Notes: a model not told the origin generated them from the sequence alone. 64,000 nucleotides of DNA from Gnetum montanum (GCA_015680685.1 MNCI01015680.1:339303-403302), one strand, 5' to 3'; positions 1-11,529 are shown, counted from the first letter of the stretch. Program-made: numbers and translations.

Positions 1-210
1 AGAGTTTCGCTAAGGGTCTATATCTAGACTAAGAAATAAGGGAGAGCCTCCTCTTATTTATAGACTTGGCGGCGTGCTGCGATATTGCGTACGCGATATC
101 GTGGGGGACGATGTGATATCATGTAGGCGATATTACAAGGGATGCGATATCGCGGTGAACACGATATCATGTACGTGATATCACAACCCATGCGATATCG
201 CGTCCCATCA
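1..210 (-). repeat. Athila-like LTR fragment (element K), end of U3
   Basis: This is the start of a minus-strand LTR cut off by the window edge. Read on the minus strand it begins TGATGGGACGCGATATCGC at 210, has about eight GATATC/GATATT motifs roughly 16 bp apart (80-205), then a TATA box (AAGTCTATAAATAAG, about 52-66). The plus-strand sequence around the TATA box (ATTTATAGACTTGG) matches that in the C LTRs near 6510 and 15485. It is not part of the surrounding Tat LTR: the 3-prime LTR copy of A1 has no such block before CCTATGCAGT at 16428, while the 5-prime copy resumes with that sequence at 211. The rest of K lies left of the window. Confidence 0.6.
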
Positions 211-469
211 CCTATGCAGTAGGGTTTTTTGCCTTGCAGTGGGCAACACTAGCAACAACAATCTATGAGCAATGATAGTAAAAGGTGATAAATGATGACA
301 AGGTGACAACAAGGATTAGGATCCCCATTTAATTGTTTAACATCACATAGCCCTCTCCAGCTAAGACTATTCTTGGGTTTCTATATCCATATGGGAGGTT
401 TCCTAGGCAATAGTCTTCATAAACAAGTTTTTCTTAAGTGTTGATGTGTCCAAAATTTATCCATCAACA
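211..469 (+). repeat. A1 5-prime LTR, 3-prime part
   Basis: Aligns by eye with 16428-16687. Shared landmarks are CCTATGCAGTRGGG, AGCAACAAC, CCCCATTTAATTGTTTAA, CACATAGCCCTCTCCA and GTGTTGATGT(G/A)TCCAAAATTTA. It ends CCATCAACA at 469, seven bases before the primer-binding site. The upstream part is displaced by LTR fragment K; CCTAT at 211-215 could be the target-site duplication of K. Confidence 0.7.
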
Positions 470-475
470 CCTTTT

Positions 476-493
476 TGGCACTAGAAGGTGGAT
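476..493 (+). promoter_or_regulatory. A1 primer-binding site
   Basis: TGGCACTAGAAGGTGGAT starts six bases after the LTR end. The same spot in the second Tat copy (59915) reads TGGTGCTAGAAGGAGGGT. Position and the leading TGG fit a tRNA primer site; I could not assign the tRNA. Confidence 0.6.
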
Positions 494-1135
494 CATTTTT
501 CAGCATTTGTTTTCTAGTTTTTGAAATATCAATTTTTCTTATTGTTTTTCCAATTCCTGATTCTATTTTGTTTTTGTTTCAAAACTATGATTTCCTTGAA
601 TTTTATTTTCCTTTTCTTGTGCTCCTTATTGAAAACCCTTATCTTTGAACCATTTATTTTCGGTTTTTTTTTTTTGAAAAATTGATGTTTCCTATTTCCT
701 AAAAATTATCATTTTCATACTGAAATCCTAAACCTTCTTTTCCCAGTTTTGATTTTGGCAGTCCTTACCTTTGTTGTGACTTTGGTAAGGTGATTTTTAC
801 TAATTATTTAGTTTTAAATTTACTTTTTTGAAATTTTTTATTTCACTTTTTTTCCTTTTAAATTTTATAATTTCCTACATTTATTTTTAAAAAAATTTAT
901 ATATAGCAAATTTTAGTTCTTTGTCAAAAAAGTTATTTTAATATTTTTTATTTTTACTTAATTTTATAGTTACATTTTAGCATTTATATTTTATAATTTT
1001 TATTTTATGGGTGAATCCTCCTAACAAGAATCATTTACCTCTACCCCTAATTGACTAGCTACTCATCACTTTACGTTTAGAAAACAATGAGCTCCGTAAT
1101 TTTTGAGTTCTATTCCTAGAAGAACTCAAACTAGG
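494..1135 (+). other. A1 untranslated leader
   Basis: T-rich noncoding stretch between the primer site and the gag start. I see no gene, RNA or repeat in it. Confidence 0.5.
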
Positions 1136-2510
1136 ATGGAAGCTAATCAACCTCTAGCTCCCTTCATAAGAAACCCCTTTAACTTCGCCGACTATCATAA
1201 TAGTCCAAAATCACACCCAACATAAATTTGTTTTTTCGATCCCACAACCCCTAGTAGTGATGCTTACTAACATATACAATGTTTCAAAACCTTATTAGGC
1301 ATCCATAACATTGTCCAAAATGACATAGCATGTAGGGTATTTCACATAAATTTTAGAAGCAAAGCCACCCAATGGTTTTTGATGCTCCCAAATGCCTCTA
1401 TCAACTCATGGTAGGAATTTAAAAATAAGTTTCTACTTCAATTCGATAAGTTCACTAGCCCTACCATAACATTAAGCAATTTCACAATCTTAAGGAAAAT
1501 ACTTGGGAAAAATGTCCATGACTACAACTTAAGATTCCTTCATCAACTTGCCTATGTGCCAAAGGAGATGCATCTGCAACATGATGGTATCCTTAATTTC
1601 TACCTCTTTACCATCGACCCATTCTTCACCTATGCCATTAAGTCTGATCCCATCATAATGGAAATACAGGGAGCAACGGTTAAAGATATTGAGTTGGAAC
1701 AAATTACCTTAATGAATAGCATTCAGATTCAATTTGGGATGATGAATGTTAGTAAGCCTATCCAATCTAGTTCTCTAGTTGTACCAACTTTTCCAATGAT
1801 TAATACTATGTTCTAAACTCCTTCCCCCCTTCAACTAACTCAACCTTCAAACAATCATTTTTAAAGTTCAATGTCTTCTTCATTTCTACCACCTAATATT
1901 GTTTTGAATGATGACCAATTGAAAGCCTTAATTCAATCCATCATAAACCCAAATAGGATATCCCATCCTATTGCACCTACAACACAAACTCAAAATTAGA
2001 TGACCGAGATATTAACTTCATTTCAAAAAATTTCTAATGAGTAGTTGAATTAAAGTAAAATAACAAGGTTCCTATACAATCTGAAAAGCCAAGTACATCA
2101 AGTAATGATGATTATTGTGATCTCCATAACACTAGGAAACATTTTGAGAAAACTTGTTCTCAACTTTTAGCATTATATGGGGACAATGCCTAGAGTCAAC
2201 AAAATGGAAAAACCCCAATTATGGTCTTGAACATACCCCATGAAAAAAATGAAGAAGTTCCTTCATTTGAACAAGTTATGATAAGTTATCCCAACCCACA
2301 TAACACTCGCTACCATAGACTTAGTGACATCATGAACACCACACAACAATAAACTAGGAATGATTCTTATAATTCCCTAAATAGAAGAGTTCCTACCCAA
2401 GCAACACAAATAATCAGACTAGACCATCCCAAGCAAATGCCTCACAATGACCAAACCCCCATTCTATACTTAGAAGAACTCCATCTTAGCAAGAAGCTAA
2501 AGACAAACAT
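1136..2510 (+). pseudogene. gag: A1 gag (Tat-like), decayed
   Basis: Capsid/nucleocapsid polyprotein remnant. The likely start is ATG 1136 (MEANQPLAPFIRNPFNF), a typical opening for Tat-type gag. Around 1275-1815 the translation carries the retrotransposon gag pattern of short blocks ending in tryptophan and FDKFTSPT, and continues into an open stretch at 1556-1816. At 2116-2157 is a zinc-knuckle variant spaced C-x2-H-x4-H-x4-C (YCDLHNTRKHFEKTC), a form I know from Tat gag proteins. It parallels the A2 gag at 60204-61690 over its length. Several stops and frame changes are present, so it cannot make a full product. Confidence 0.7.
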
Positions 2511-3137
2511 ATGACTTATGATCTAGCTGAGAATTTGAAAAGAGTTAAAGTGAACATCTTAATGTATGATCTTTTGCATTTTAATGATATGAAAGATGTG
2601 ATTCAAAAGATAGTTTATACGTCCAAAACCAATAAAGGAAAATCCCCAACCACTAAAAGGCAAGTTCACTTTGCAGAAAGTCCTAATGCGTTATCAATAC
2701 AAAACATAAATAATTCCATGTTAAGCAAGAAAGATCAAACTCATTTTCTAATAACTATGATTATTTTAGAAAAGAATGTTTATAATTATTTAATGGATTA
2801 TAGAGCAACTGTTACTATCATGTCACTTGAGGTATGTAAAACATTAGGAGCATGGATGCTACAACAAGCAAGAAGTGTGATACAACTTGATGGATCTAAT
2901 GTACATGTGGCAGGATCATTAAAAAGAGTAAAGGTACAACTTAAACAATACCTTGCTTTTACATGTTATACAGATATTTTAGTAGTTGATATGTCATCCA
3001 CTTATGATGTGCTTCTATCTAGGACTTTTAGAGCCAAGTTTGGAGGCTTCTTTAGGTCAGATTTCTTAGAATTATTAATTCCTATTAAAGGAAAATCTAA
3101 ATACATGGTCATACTAAGAAAGACTTTCTATAAATAA
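2511..3137 (+). pseudogene. pol: A1 aspartic protease region
   Basis: Open for 208 codons. The first 65 or so residues match the linker that follows gag in A2 (YDLAENLKRVKVNI versus YDLIKDLKMVKASI). The retropepsin core follows: LMDYRATVTIMSLEVCKTLG corresponds to the active-site block, but the expected D-S/T-G triad reads D-Y-R, so the enzyme is dead. YDVLLSRTFRAKFGG near the end matches the second conserved block (usually ...LLGR.W). This region is missing from A2. Confidence 0.65.
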
Positions 3138-3765
3138 GTGGTAATAACTTTTGATCAATAAATCAATCTTTGTAAAATCAAAATACTAATCTTTATATTG
3201 GAGTTATTGAAGTTGGGCTTGGTGAACATGTTATAAATGACCACGATAGTGAAACTTCAAAAATAAATCCTTTTGCTTCTAGTGAATGTGAAGAAATTTA
3301 AGAAGATGCCTTGCCTTATTATTAACATGATGGAAAAACATGTCTTTTGGGTGACTCACCACCGTGAAGAGAGGACAAAGATATAAATAAGATTCTAATC
3401 ACTAAAACATTAGAAGATGTGCTAGATTTTGATGACATATTGATTGAACATATTCCTAGATAAGAAAATTATGTTCTTGATTCATTAGCTCAAATGGTCA
3501 CTAATTTAGATACTCCTTTTAGACAAAATGTTAGGGATTCTGAAATAATTATCAAAAAGTTAACTCCTATTCTATTCTAGATAATATCTTTTCTTTTCAA
3601 GTTTTGATGATGGTGATCATATTCATGAATTTTTATTTTTCAAGGGTAAATTTAGTGATTAATGTTTTAAAATTTCTCAAATTAATAGAGAAGCTATGTT
3701 AAAGGAGGTCATATTTTTCAAATTTAGTCTCCATTAGAGAATAAACAAATGAATTGTGATTATGT
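3138..3765 (+). pseudogene. pol: A1 linker and end of archaeal-type RNase H
   Basis: After an acidic linker (about 3190-3390) the translation at 3398-3545 contains EHIPR, a stop, then ENYVLDSLAQMVTNLDTPF. This matches the last motif of the plant aRNH domain (H-P-R-x-x-N-x-x-A-D-x-L-A) and, residue for residue, the A2 copy (YENHIPYALAQAACILDLPF). A1 keeps the final aspartate that A2 lost. The following DSEIIIKKL...DNIFSFQV is also collinear with A2. The N-terminal half of the domain is deleted. It lies after protease and, by comparison with A2, before where RT should be. Confidence 0.6.
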
Positions 3766-3779
3766 ATTGATTTTTGTAA

Positions 3780-4060
3780 TCTTGATCATCGAAAAATTGT
3801 TAAAATATGGTTTGACACGAGATATGTAGGTAAAGTCTTTAAAAGAGGAGATCTACTCCTTAAGAGAGATAGAACATCTAGTCAAGCATATCCTTAAAGT
3901 AGGTTTTCTCCAATGTGGTCATGCCCATACCAAGTTATAGATGTCATTGGCCCGAATATTTAAAAAATTGTCGATTTGTAAGAATATAAGTTACATAGAA
4001 ATTTTAATGCATTTCATCTAAAGCATTTCTACTTAGGTATCCCATGTGAACACCTATTAT
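3780..4060 (+). pseudogene. pol: A1 integrase C-terminus
   Basis: After a deletion of RT, RNase H and the integrase core, the translation resumes with FDTRYVGKVFKRGDLLLKR and then SPMWSCPYQVIDVIGPNI, the GPY/F-like module at the end of Ty3/gypsy integrases. It ends with FNAFHLKHFY, matching the usual W-N-A-x-x-L-K-x-Y-Y ending. Several stops interrupt it. Confidence 0.6.
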
Positions 4061-5400
4061 ATCCTTAGTTGCATGTTTTCTTTCCCTTCATCATGATTTC
4101 ATTGTATATAGTTGCATTTGCATATTTTCTTTGTATTCCCATCATTTTCTCATGCATGTTAAGTCTACCATCATTTTTTTAGAATTTTGGTTTTTGGTTT
4201 AATCTATTTCTACTTTTGAACATGATTTTAATTATAATTATGATCATTTGATTTACTAGGCATTGGGTCATTCGAACACCATTTGAAAATAATGTAAGTA
4301 TAATGCTTTATATGAGATATCATATTATTATTATATAAAATATCTTTATATGATATATTTAAATAATGCTATGGTCTTCCCAGTCTATTTCAAGGTTTTA
4401 TTTTTATTGGTTATGTTGGATTATGGAGGGTGAGATTCATGCTAACTTATCATGTAATCATCATGATCATATGAGTGTAGGATATGTGAGGTTAGAGAAT
4501 GGTTACTAGCAAACACTAGATCACCTTGGAAAATTCCATTTTTCCTCTCCTAAGCTCCATCCCTCAAGTGTGATGATCCATGGCTATCCTGTGAGCAATA
4601 GGGTGAAGTGTGTTCATCTCTGCTTGAGAATCTTTAGTCACCTAGGAGACCTTCTATGATGCCATCTAGATTGTAATTAAAAGGAACATACAAAAGGTTG
4701 AATTGCATCATGGGTAAAGTTTCTTTTTGAAAAAATTAAAAAACAAAAAAAAAACAAAAGAAAAAGAATGAGGATGATGTTCATTGGCAGTGTAATAAAT
4801 TCTTGAGTGTGATGGGGTCTAGCAGTAATCCTCACCCTAGCCTTTACTACCCTTTTGAACCTATTTCCCCAAAATTGAAAAACAAAAAGAGAGAAAAGTA
4901 AATAATCCCTTTTCAACCATTTCCTTTTTTCTTAAAAAGAGAAAGAGTCCCAAGGAAAAATTTGAAAGTTGTAGCTAACTATGATCTAAGATAAGCTTGT
5001 CCTCTTTATTAAGTTTAGTCTAAGTCTTGTGCTCAAAGTAGTCTACATACTTTTAACTTTTACCTTGTGAGAAGATTGGGAATGAGATCTTAATAATTAC
5101 TTTATATATATATATATAATATGTATGTATGTATGTATGTAGTTAAAGTTATGATTTATAAAGAGTATGTGTTTTGATCTTGATTAAATAAGATGATGTG
5201 GTAAGGATGGCCCATGTCTAGTTCTCTCTTGATCATATGGTTATTCTAATAATGTTTCGATTAGTATAATTTTCTTTCAAATTTCATTTTGTTAGTGTTT
5301 TATGATCTTTTCGATCCTCTATCTTTTACATCTTCTTTTGAAATTTCTATGGTTTTGCTATTCCTTGCACTTGCATGTGATTTCTAGTTTCGAGGCTACG
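4061..5400 (+). other. A1 region between pol and 3-prime LTR
   Basis: No coding sequence seen. It contains A-rich runs near 4735-4775 and 4925-4945 and a short (TA)n/(TATG)n microsatellite at 5102-5141. I could not find a clean polypurine tract just before 5401. Confidence 0.4.
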
Positions 5401-5762
5401 TGTTGATGCCAACATCCCATGCTAGGTATGAAGCCATGAATATTAAATCCCATGCAACCATTAACATAACCTTATCTACATCAGAGAGTCTATATATGTC
5501 ATGTATAATAAAAGATCTTTGTAGCAAAGATCAACGATACATCATGAAGTTAAACACAAAGATATAAATGTGGATTCAAATATAATAACAAACATTACTA
5601 AAAATATTACTGGTCAATCAAATGAGAAGCCAGTCAGCATGATGACGAATGTTATGTCATAGCAGTAGGTGTTTCATGGGCATCGTGGTGATGGTTGGCA
5701 ACATGGTGGAAAGCATGACCGATGTGGACATGGTGGAGAACATGGGCACTATGGTGGTAGCG
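5401..5762 (+). repeat. A1 3-prime LTR, left part
   Basis: Begins TGTTGATGCCAAC, the inverted partner of the LTR end CATCAACA at 469. From 5640 it is a degenerate GTGG/CATGGTGG-rich sequence like that at 15660-16420. It stops at the target site of element C (TAGCG, 5758-5762). Confidence 0.5.
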
Positions 5763-6596
5763 TGATGAGCGGTGAGGTACCCCTATGCCCAACCATACAA
5801 ATCACTAAGGCATTATGTGTGATTTGCTTGAATTCCATGGACCTGTAGTTATCTCATACACTAGTTCTTCTAGGAAGTGAAATGGTGTTGAGAATGTTCG
5901 TTGTCTTCCCAACTACACTTGTGAGGCTCAAGGGTATGGTTTAAGTGTAATTGAGGTATATGAATTTTTATTTTTTTACGTTTTATGGATGTAGTTACCT
6001 ACAACAAGAATAAAGGGTAGAGTAGATTGAAACTAATGTCTATTGCCTAGCTAGCCTAACAAAAGTAAGCATCCCACTTTCCTAAACACATCTTAAACAC
6101 ATATAGCACTGCTAGGCTACCAAATGTTAAGTGTTGCTAGATTATCAAGTACTATATGAATGCTTGAAGTGGTCATGCTCGTGTTCATTAATTGTTGAAA
6201 ATAAATTGCTTAATCAAATGCATTAAAGTAAAGAATAAGAAAGTAGAATGCATTAAAGAAAATATTAAGCTATTCTCAGTACTACAAGGATTGTTAAAAG
6301 AGTTTATTTTATTCCCATCACATTGCTACACTCAGGTACATTAGTGCTCGAACAAAGAATTGTACACACTCTAGACTTCTTCTATGGGTACTCAGAGAAT
6401 ATTCTAAGTTTTAGGAAAATAAACTGCAAGAGCTTCACTACCCTACTTGAAAACTAAAACTAAATTTATTCAAAACTAGCTCAAAATAGGAGCCCAAGTG
6501 CAATATTTATAGACTTGGGGAATATACCCTGACGTCGGATCTAGGACTTGACCTCATAAACTTGACATCATGACCAACATGAACAATGATTCATCA
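5763..6596 (-). repeat. C 3-prime LTR
   Basis: 834 bp, minus-strand orientation, matches 14742-15615 along its length. On the minus strand a GACGTC motif (6532) lies just upstream of a TATA box (GTCTATAAATATTG, about 6503-6516). Confidence 0.8.
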
Positions 6597-6612
6597 TACC
6601 CTCATGATTGAA
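6597..6612 (-). promoter_or_regulatory. C polypurine tract
   Basis: On the minus strand ATTCAATCATGAGGGTA runs directly into the LTR start TGATGAATC. It corresponds to TCATGGGGGTA at the same spot in B and E, with one G changed to A. Confidence 0.6.
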
Positions 6613-6789
6613 TGAAAACTTGTCCTTAAGTGAAGAAGAGGAAGAACAAGTTCTTTACAATATAACATATTGGGTAGGTATGGGATTATTAACTAACATG
6701 ACAAACTAACTTAGATGAAATAGACATACAAACTCTGAGTGTCCAAGTGTATGGAATTATAATTTTTACAACATTGGGTGTTCATGAGA

Positions 6790-6960
6790 AGAGGAGCGAA
6801 CACCCTGAAGAATATTGACATCCAACATCCCTTGGCAGTAGGAGAATGAGAGAGAGAGAAGAGATCCTTTGATCACAAATGGTCCCCATTATGTGGTATT
6901 GCTGCATCATCCTTGGTGAAGATAGTCTCACTTCCAATCCATGCTTCCCACTACAATCAC
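6790..6960 (-). pseudogene. C splice acceptor and short 3-prime ORF
   Basis: Reading the minus strand, GGTTGTGATTGTAG ends at 6951 and is followed by TGGGAAGCATGGATTGG. The ATG (6942-6940) opens MDWK and then meets TGA. Homology with B (39695-39906) continues well past this stop, down to a shared SHEHP-(M/I)-L segment. So this is a decayed copy of a short ORF that in B spans about 67 codons. Athila-like elements are known to express a downstream ORF from spliced RNA; that role here is inferred from the acceptor and position. Confidence 0.5.
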
Positions 6961-7295
6961 AACCAAAGAATTAATTAGTATGCAATGTGTAACACATAAT
7001 TATTAAATGCCTTGTCTCATTGATGATTACACCTAGCTAAGTTGTGATTGTGGTAGATTGATTTCTGTTGACAAATAGGATAAAATAAATAAGTGGTCCA
7101 TTAAATTTGAAAGAGTTTAATACAAGGAAATATTTGAAGAGGGTATAAGAATTCACCATAATGAAAAGAAGAATTCACTAAAAACTATTGTAAAGATGTG
7201 TACAATTGGATGTCATTAATGGGGCAAACAGAAAAAATTTGATTGTAAAAATGTCTAAGGGTAAAGAGCATAACTAATCCAACCAAAAGATATGT

Positions 7296-7318
7296 AAGTG
7301 GGTCCTTCCCAAAGTAGG
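7296..7318 (-). other. Conserved noncoding 23-nt core, copy in C
   Basis: Minus-strand sequence starting CCTACTTTGGGA and ending GACCCACTT. It differs at one base from the copies in B, D1 and E. The preceding GGGCATAAAAGGC is also shared with B. Confidence 0.7.
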
Positions 7319-7779
7319 CAATGGCCTTTTATGCCCTTGCATAACTTCAAACCAAAGAGTCCACAGGCTTCATGGATGATTAATGGTTACAGAACGTTAA
7401 GTACAAAAACCTGAAAGTAACTAACTAAGAATTTTGACACATCAAACTAGGACATTCAACCAAAACATGAAATTGGTAGTGAGGTGGAACATGGAAGGCA
7501 TAGATGGATAAGAGAGAGATGGTGGAATGGAGTTCCTAATTACAATCACATGAAGTCCCTTATGGATTTTGTGATTAAATGACTTGATAGGATCCATCCT
7601 TAGTCCAAACCAAAACCAACAACTTTCAGTGACTTCACATCGACATTCTAAGACCAATCCATCCCTTAAGACATAAGAGTGCTCCCACAAAACAACCACC
7701 ATTCCAAATTAGAGAAGAAGTAGGAAGTGAGGAAGGTCTTAGTTAAAGGAGATGAGTCCCATAACTAGAGCTTGTAGCC

Positions 7780-8012
7780 CATTTATTCTATCTAAGGGAT
7801 GTGCTTTGAATTACCATTGTTTGTTTTTAAAATTAAAACCACACGATGCAAAGACACATGCATTTATTTTGTCCAAGGGGTGTTCTTTTAATCCTCATCC
7901 TTTTTTTCTAATGAGAACCACACAATGCGAGAACATATGCATTTATTTTGTCCAAGGGGTATGATTTGAATCCCCATCATTTTTTTTGATGAGAACCATA
8001 CCATGCAAGAAC
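7780..8012 (-). repeat. Three ~80-bp tandem repeats in the C post-pol region
   Basis: Units start at 7780, 7861 and 7940 with CATTTATT(C/T)T...(C/T)AAGGG(A/G)TGT, and each ends near ACCACAC(G/A)ATGC. Lengths are about 81, 79 and 73 bp. B has two related units (38680-38850) and E one (43190-43262). Confidence 0.7.
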
Positions 8013-8650
8013 TTATTCAACTTCCTTTATTGATTGGCATAGAACGGTAAGAAATTCATGGAAACACACATGCACCCAAACAAATAGAAAATTATAAAGA
8101 ATACCAAATCCCCTTGAAGCCACGCCTTGTTCAAACCGTTAAATCCTTCCAAATTCTAGAAACTACCAAAGTAAAAAAAAATTATTAAAGTTTGATAAAT
8201 GAAAAAGGGACTACACATTTCCAAAACAAGGAAAACCATAGAGTGTGTGGATGGGTGGATGTTGTGGACTCACTGCCTGTTACATGAAAAAGAAACCATG
8301 TCCTAATTATCCATAATGAAATTCAAAGCTAGAAACTAGATACCAATAATGAAATGAAAAAAATAGTACATACCACCATCAAGTAACGCATTACCAATGT
8401 ACCTAGCATTTATTAACACAAAGTTAGAAAATCACATCAAATAAAAAAAATATAGAAGAAGGTGTCAATTATTCAAGAAATATCAAATGTATTGAAAATG
8501 TTGTAAGACAAAAAATTAGAAAAGATTAATAACATAAAAATAAAAAAGATCTAAAGCAAAGAACATGTAAAACAAAAAGTTGTAAAATGAAAAATGTGTA
8601 AAACAAAAAAGTTAAAAAACCAAGGAGCCACTTGAATGTTTAGCATGGGT

Positions 8651-8674
8651 GGTCATCTCCCCCATGACTAAGTT
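8651..8674 (-). promoter_or_regulatory. C internal polypurine-like tract after pol
   Basis: Minus strand AACTTAGTCATGGGGGAG lies at the end of the integrase reading frame. The identical stretch follows pol in B (37999-38013). It resembles the true tract at the 3-prime LTR. Confidence 0.5.
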
Positions 8675-10060
8675 GAAAGGAGGAGATCAAAAATATGGAG
8701 CATGGTTGTTCATTTGATGAGGTTGTTGTTGTGTTAGCTGGCTTATATTTATGGAAAGGTTTAATTTATTGAATGTTGACTAACTATTTCTTATTTGGGA
8801 TCTTAGGTTTATAAATCATCATGGCCCTTGAAGAAAATGTTTCATAAATGATATAAGGTCCCTCCCATAAAATTTGGAACCTAGTTTGTTGAGGTACATA
8901 TGTGGGGTTCTAGTAGAGAACCTTGTCTTCCGGTTGAAATTTAACTTTTCTAATTTTTAGGTCATGACATTTTTTGTTATAAGCCTTGTGCAACTTGTTA
9001 GATGATAAGGCTACTAATTGATTTTCATTTAGCAAGCTAAGATTCATTATCTTTCCTTTTGGGCTAGACTCACATCAAGGTTAAGGTCACAAGCTATTGA
9101 AAGTGTATGGAGTTCAGATTAAATAGGAAGTGTTGGAAGTTTTCTATACACAAGCTCATAGGGAGAGTAGCCTATAAGAAGTTTCCAAGTTGAGCGATAG
9201 GCACAAAGAACATCATTTAGTTGTGTGCTCTAGTCCTTCTTATACTTCCTAACAATTCTTGTTAGTATCTTTGTGATTTCCCTATTAGTAACCTTAGCTT
9301 GACCATTAGCTTGGGGATGGTAAGGTGTTGTGAGTTTGTGTTTAACCCCCAAGTGTTGCCTAAGCTTCTAAAAAGTAGTGCCTATAAAATGAGTTCCATT
9401 GTTAGAAATTAATTCATGCGGCACACCAAACCTATTTACAATGTTTTTTGTACAAACTGAGCAACAGTAGAAGAGGTGCCCCTTTCCATTGTGTACAATA
9501 GTCAACAACGACTATGATGTATGCCTTTCCATTTAACATGGACGTGATGGGACCCATGAAATCAATGCCCGAAATGTCAAATGGTTCTAATGGTTGAATC
9601 CATTATTGACATCCTTCCATTCAAGTAGTCATTCCATCATCGCATTAGCATCATTCACAAGAGTGGATGAAATGGTGAGCATCCCTGAAGAGTGTTGGCT
9701 AGTAGTACGCTACCATTAGGATTTTAATGGCCATACATCTCCTAGCATAGTGTCACCCACAAGGACCTTCATGAGCATCTTGGAGAATTCATAGTTGATC
9801 AACATTAGGGAAACACCAACAAACTAGGTCATTAGCACATACCTTGTAGAGGTGTCCATTGATCTCCATGAAATGCTTTACCTGATGAAGAAACTATTGT
9901 TTCCTCTAATGATCCAACCCTTGTGGAATCTCCTAAGTGAGAAGATAGGTAAGAATGTTATCATACAATTTTATCTCATTGAGCATTTATTTAGTTATTT
10001 CTCTAGCAAAGAGGAGTTCATCAAGAAATGTATCAGATAATGGGCTTTCTTCCTCTTTGT
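8675..10060 (-). pseudogene. pol: C integrase
   Basis: Minus-strand translation shows the zinc-binding region near 9750-9850 (DAHEGPCG, ARRC and RDAHHFIHSCE), then the catalytic core with GIDFMGPITSMLNGKAYIIV, whose D is the first acidic residue, near 9530-9590. The C-terminal part (about 8670-8960) reads KVKFQPEDKVLY and FQILWEGPYIIYETFSSRAM, the GPY/F module. Multiple stops and at least one frame change occur. The domain order and wording follow the B copy throughout. Confidence 0.75.
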
Positions 10061-10067
10061 CATCCCA

Positions 10068-10460
10068 TCACAACTGAGACAAGTGATCAGTGATCACATT
10101 CTTAGTGGCCTTCTGATCTACCATTGTAAGATCAAACTCCTGCAAGCTCATCAACCACCATATGACATGGGGGCTCACCATTGGCTTATTTACTAGGAAG
10201 TGGATGGCACTATGATCTATGTGCACAAACACCTTGTATCCAAGAATATAATGCCTGAACTTCTCTAGAGAAAACACCATCACCATCAATCCTTTTTCTG
10301 TAGTGGTGTAGTTTAATTGTGCACCCACAATGCTTCAGTTGGCATAGTGGATGTAGTATGGATGTTTCTTATCATTGAACTATGTCAACACAGCTCCCAA
10401 AGCATAATTTGATGCATCTATCATGATATGAAATAGTATAGAATAGTCAGGTGCTTGTAG
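10068..10460 (-). pseudogene. pol: C RNase H
   Basis: An open stretch of 86 codons at 10068-10328 reads GAQLNYTTTEKGLMVMVFSL, then GYKVFVHIDHSAIHFLVNKP and ends NVITDHLSQL. This is the Ty3/gypsy RNase H with the glutamate of TTTEKE changed to TTTEKG. The preceding part (to about 10460) carries the first aspartate block. It joins RT without a gap. Confidence 0.75.
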
Positions 10461-10469
10461 AATTGGAGT

Positions 10470-11340
10470 TTTCACAAGCTTTCTTTTCAATTATTTGAAT
10501 GCTTTTTCACATTTTGGGGTCTAGAGAAAAGGAGAATCTTTCTTTGTTAGTTCAACCAATATTTTTGCGATCTTAGAGAAATTCTCTATGAATCGTTAGT
10601 AGTAGCTAGTGTGTCCAAGGAATGATCAAATATCTTTAACTATTTCTAGCTAATGCGTTATTCCTTGGATGACCCTTATTTTTTCAAGGTCCACCTATAT
10701 TCCTGCTCATGATATTTTGTGCCCCACTACAATGCCCTCCTAGACCATGAGGTGACTTTTTTTCCAATTGAGCTACAAGCTAGTTTTGACACATTGTTTT
10801 AGCACTTGCTCAAGGTGGTCCATGGCTTGCTCAAATGTAGCTCCATAGGTGGAGAAGTCATCCATAAAGAATTCTACACCACTATCGATCTACTATTGAA
10901 AGATGCTTAAGACCAAGCATTGAAATGTGGCAGGAGCATTGCATAGACCAAATGACATCTTATAATATGCAAACGTCCCTCAGGGACTTGTGAACATTGT
11001 CTGTGATTGGTCCTCTAGTGCAATTTGAATTGGGTTACAACCATTATAACCATCTAGGAAGCTACAGTAGCAATGCCTTGATATTGTGTTGAGCACCTAG
11101 CTAACAAATGGCAACAGAAAGTGATCCTTGAATGTTGCCATATTTATTAGCCTAAAATCAATGTAGATCCATCATTTTCCACCTTTCTTTGGTACAATTT
11201 CGAGTGGGCTAACCCACTTGCTTTTTGCAATGGAATAGATGAACTTTGCCTTGAGGAGTTGCTTGGTTTCCTCCTTGACGATTTGCTTCAATTTGAGATT
11301 CAACCACCTTTGTGGCTATCGTTTTAGCTTCATGGATAGG
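10470..11340 (-). pseudogene. pol: C reverse transcriptase
   Basis: Minus-strand translation contains FLDGYNGCNPIQIALEDQSQ (about 10985-11060), the FGLCNAPATFQ block and FMDDFSTYGATFEQAMDHLE (about 10815-10880). The F-M-D-D box is intact here, unlike B (F-M-D-E). The F-x-D-D-F-S-x-Y-G wording is what I associate with Athila RT. Stops and frame changes make it inactive. Confidence 0.75.
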
Positions 11341-11529
11341 TCAGTGTAGATGTAATGCTAGCATATCCTAGGATTAATCCTTGTGAGTTTAGGATATGAC
11401 CAAACCATCTTTCAACTATCTTCAATAGCATCTCTTTCTATTCTGGAGCAAGTCTTGCATTGATTATAATTATCTTTTTATATTTCAAAAATACATATTC
11501 CATTCCAGCTAGTAGCATTTTTAGTTCAA

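Noticed and set aside
211-469. Reading 1-469 as one Tat LTR
   Set aside because: 1-210 matches Athila-like U3 in the opposite orientation and is absent from the A1 3-prime LTR, so it is a separate insertion.
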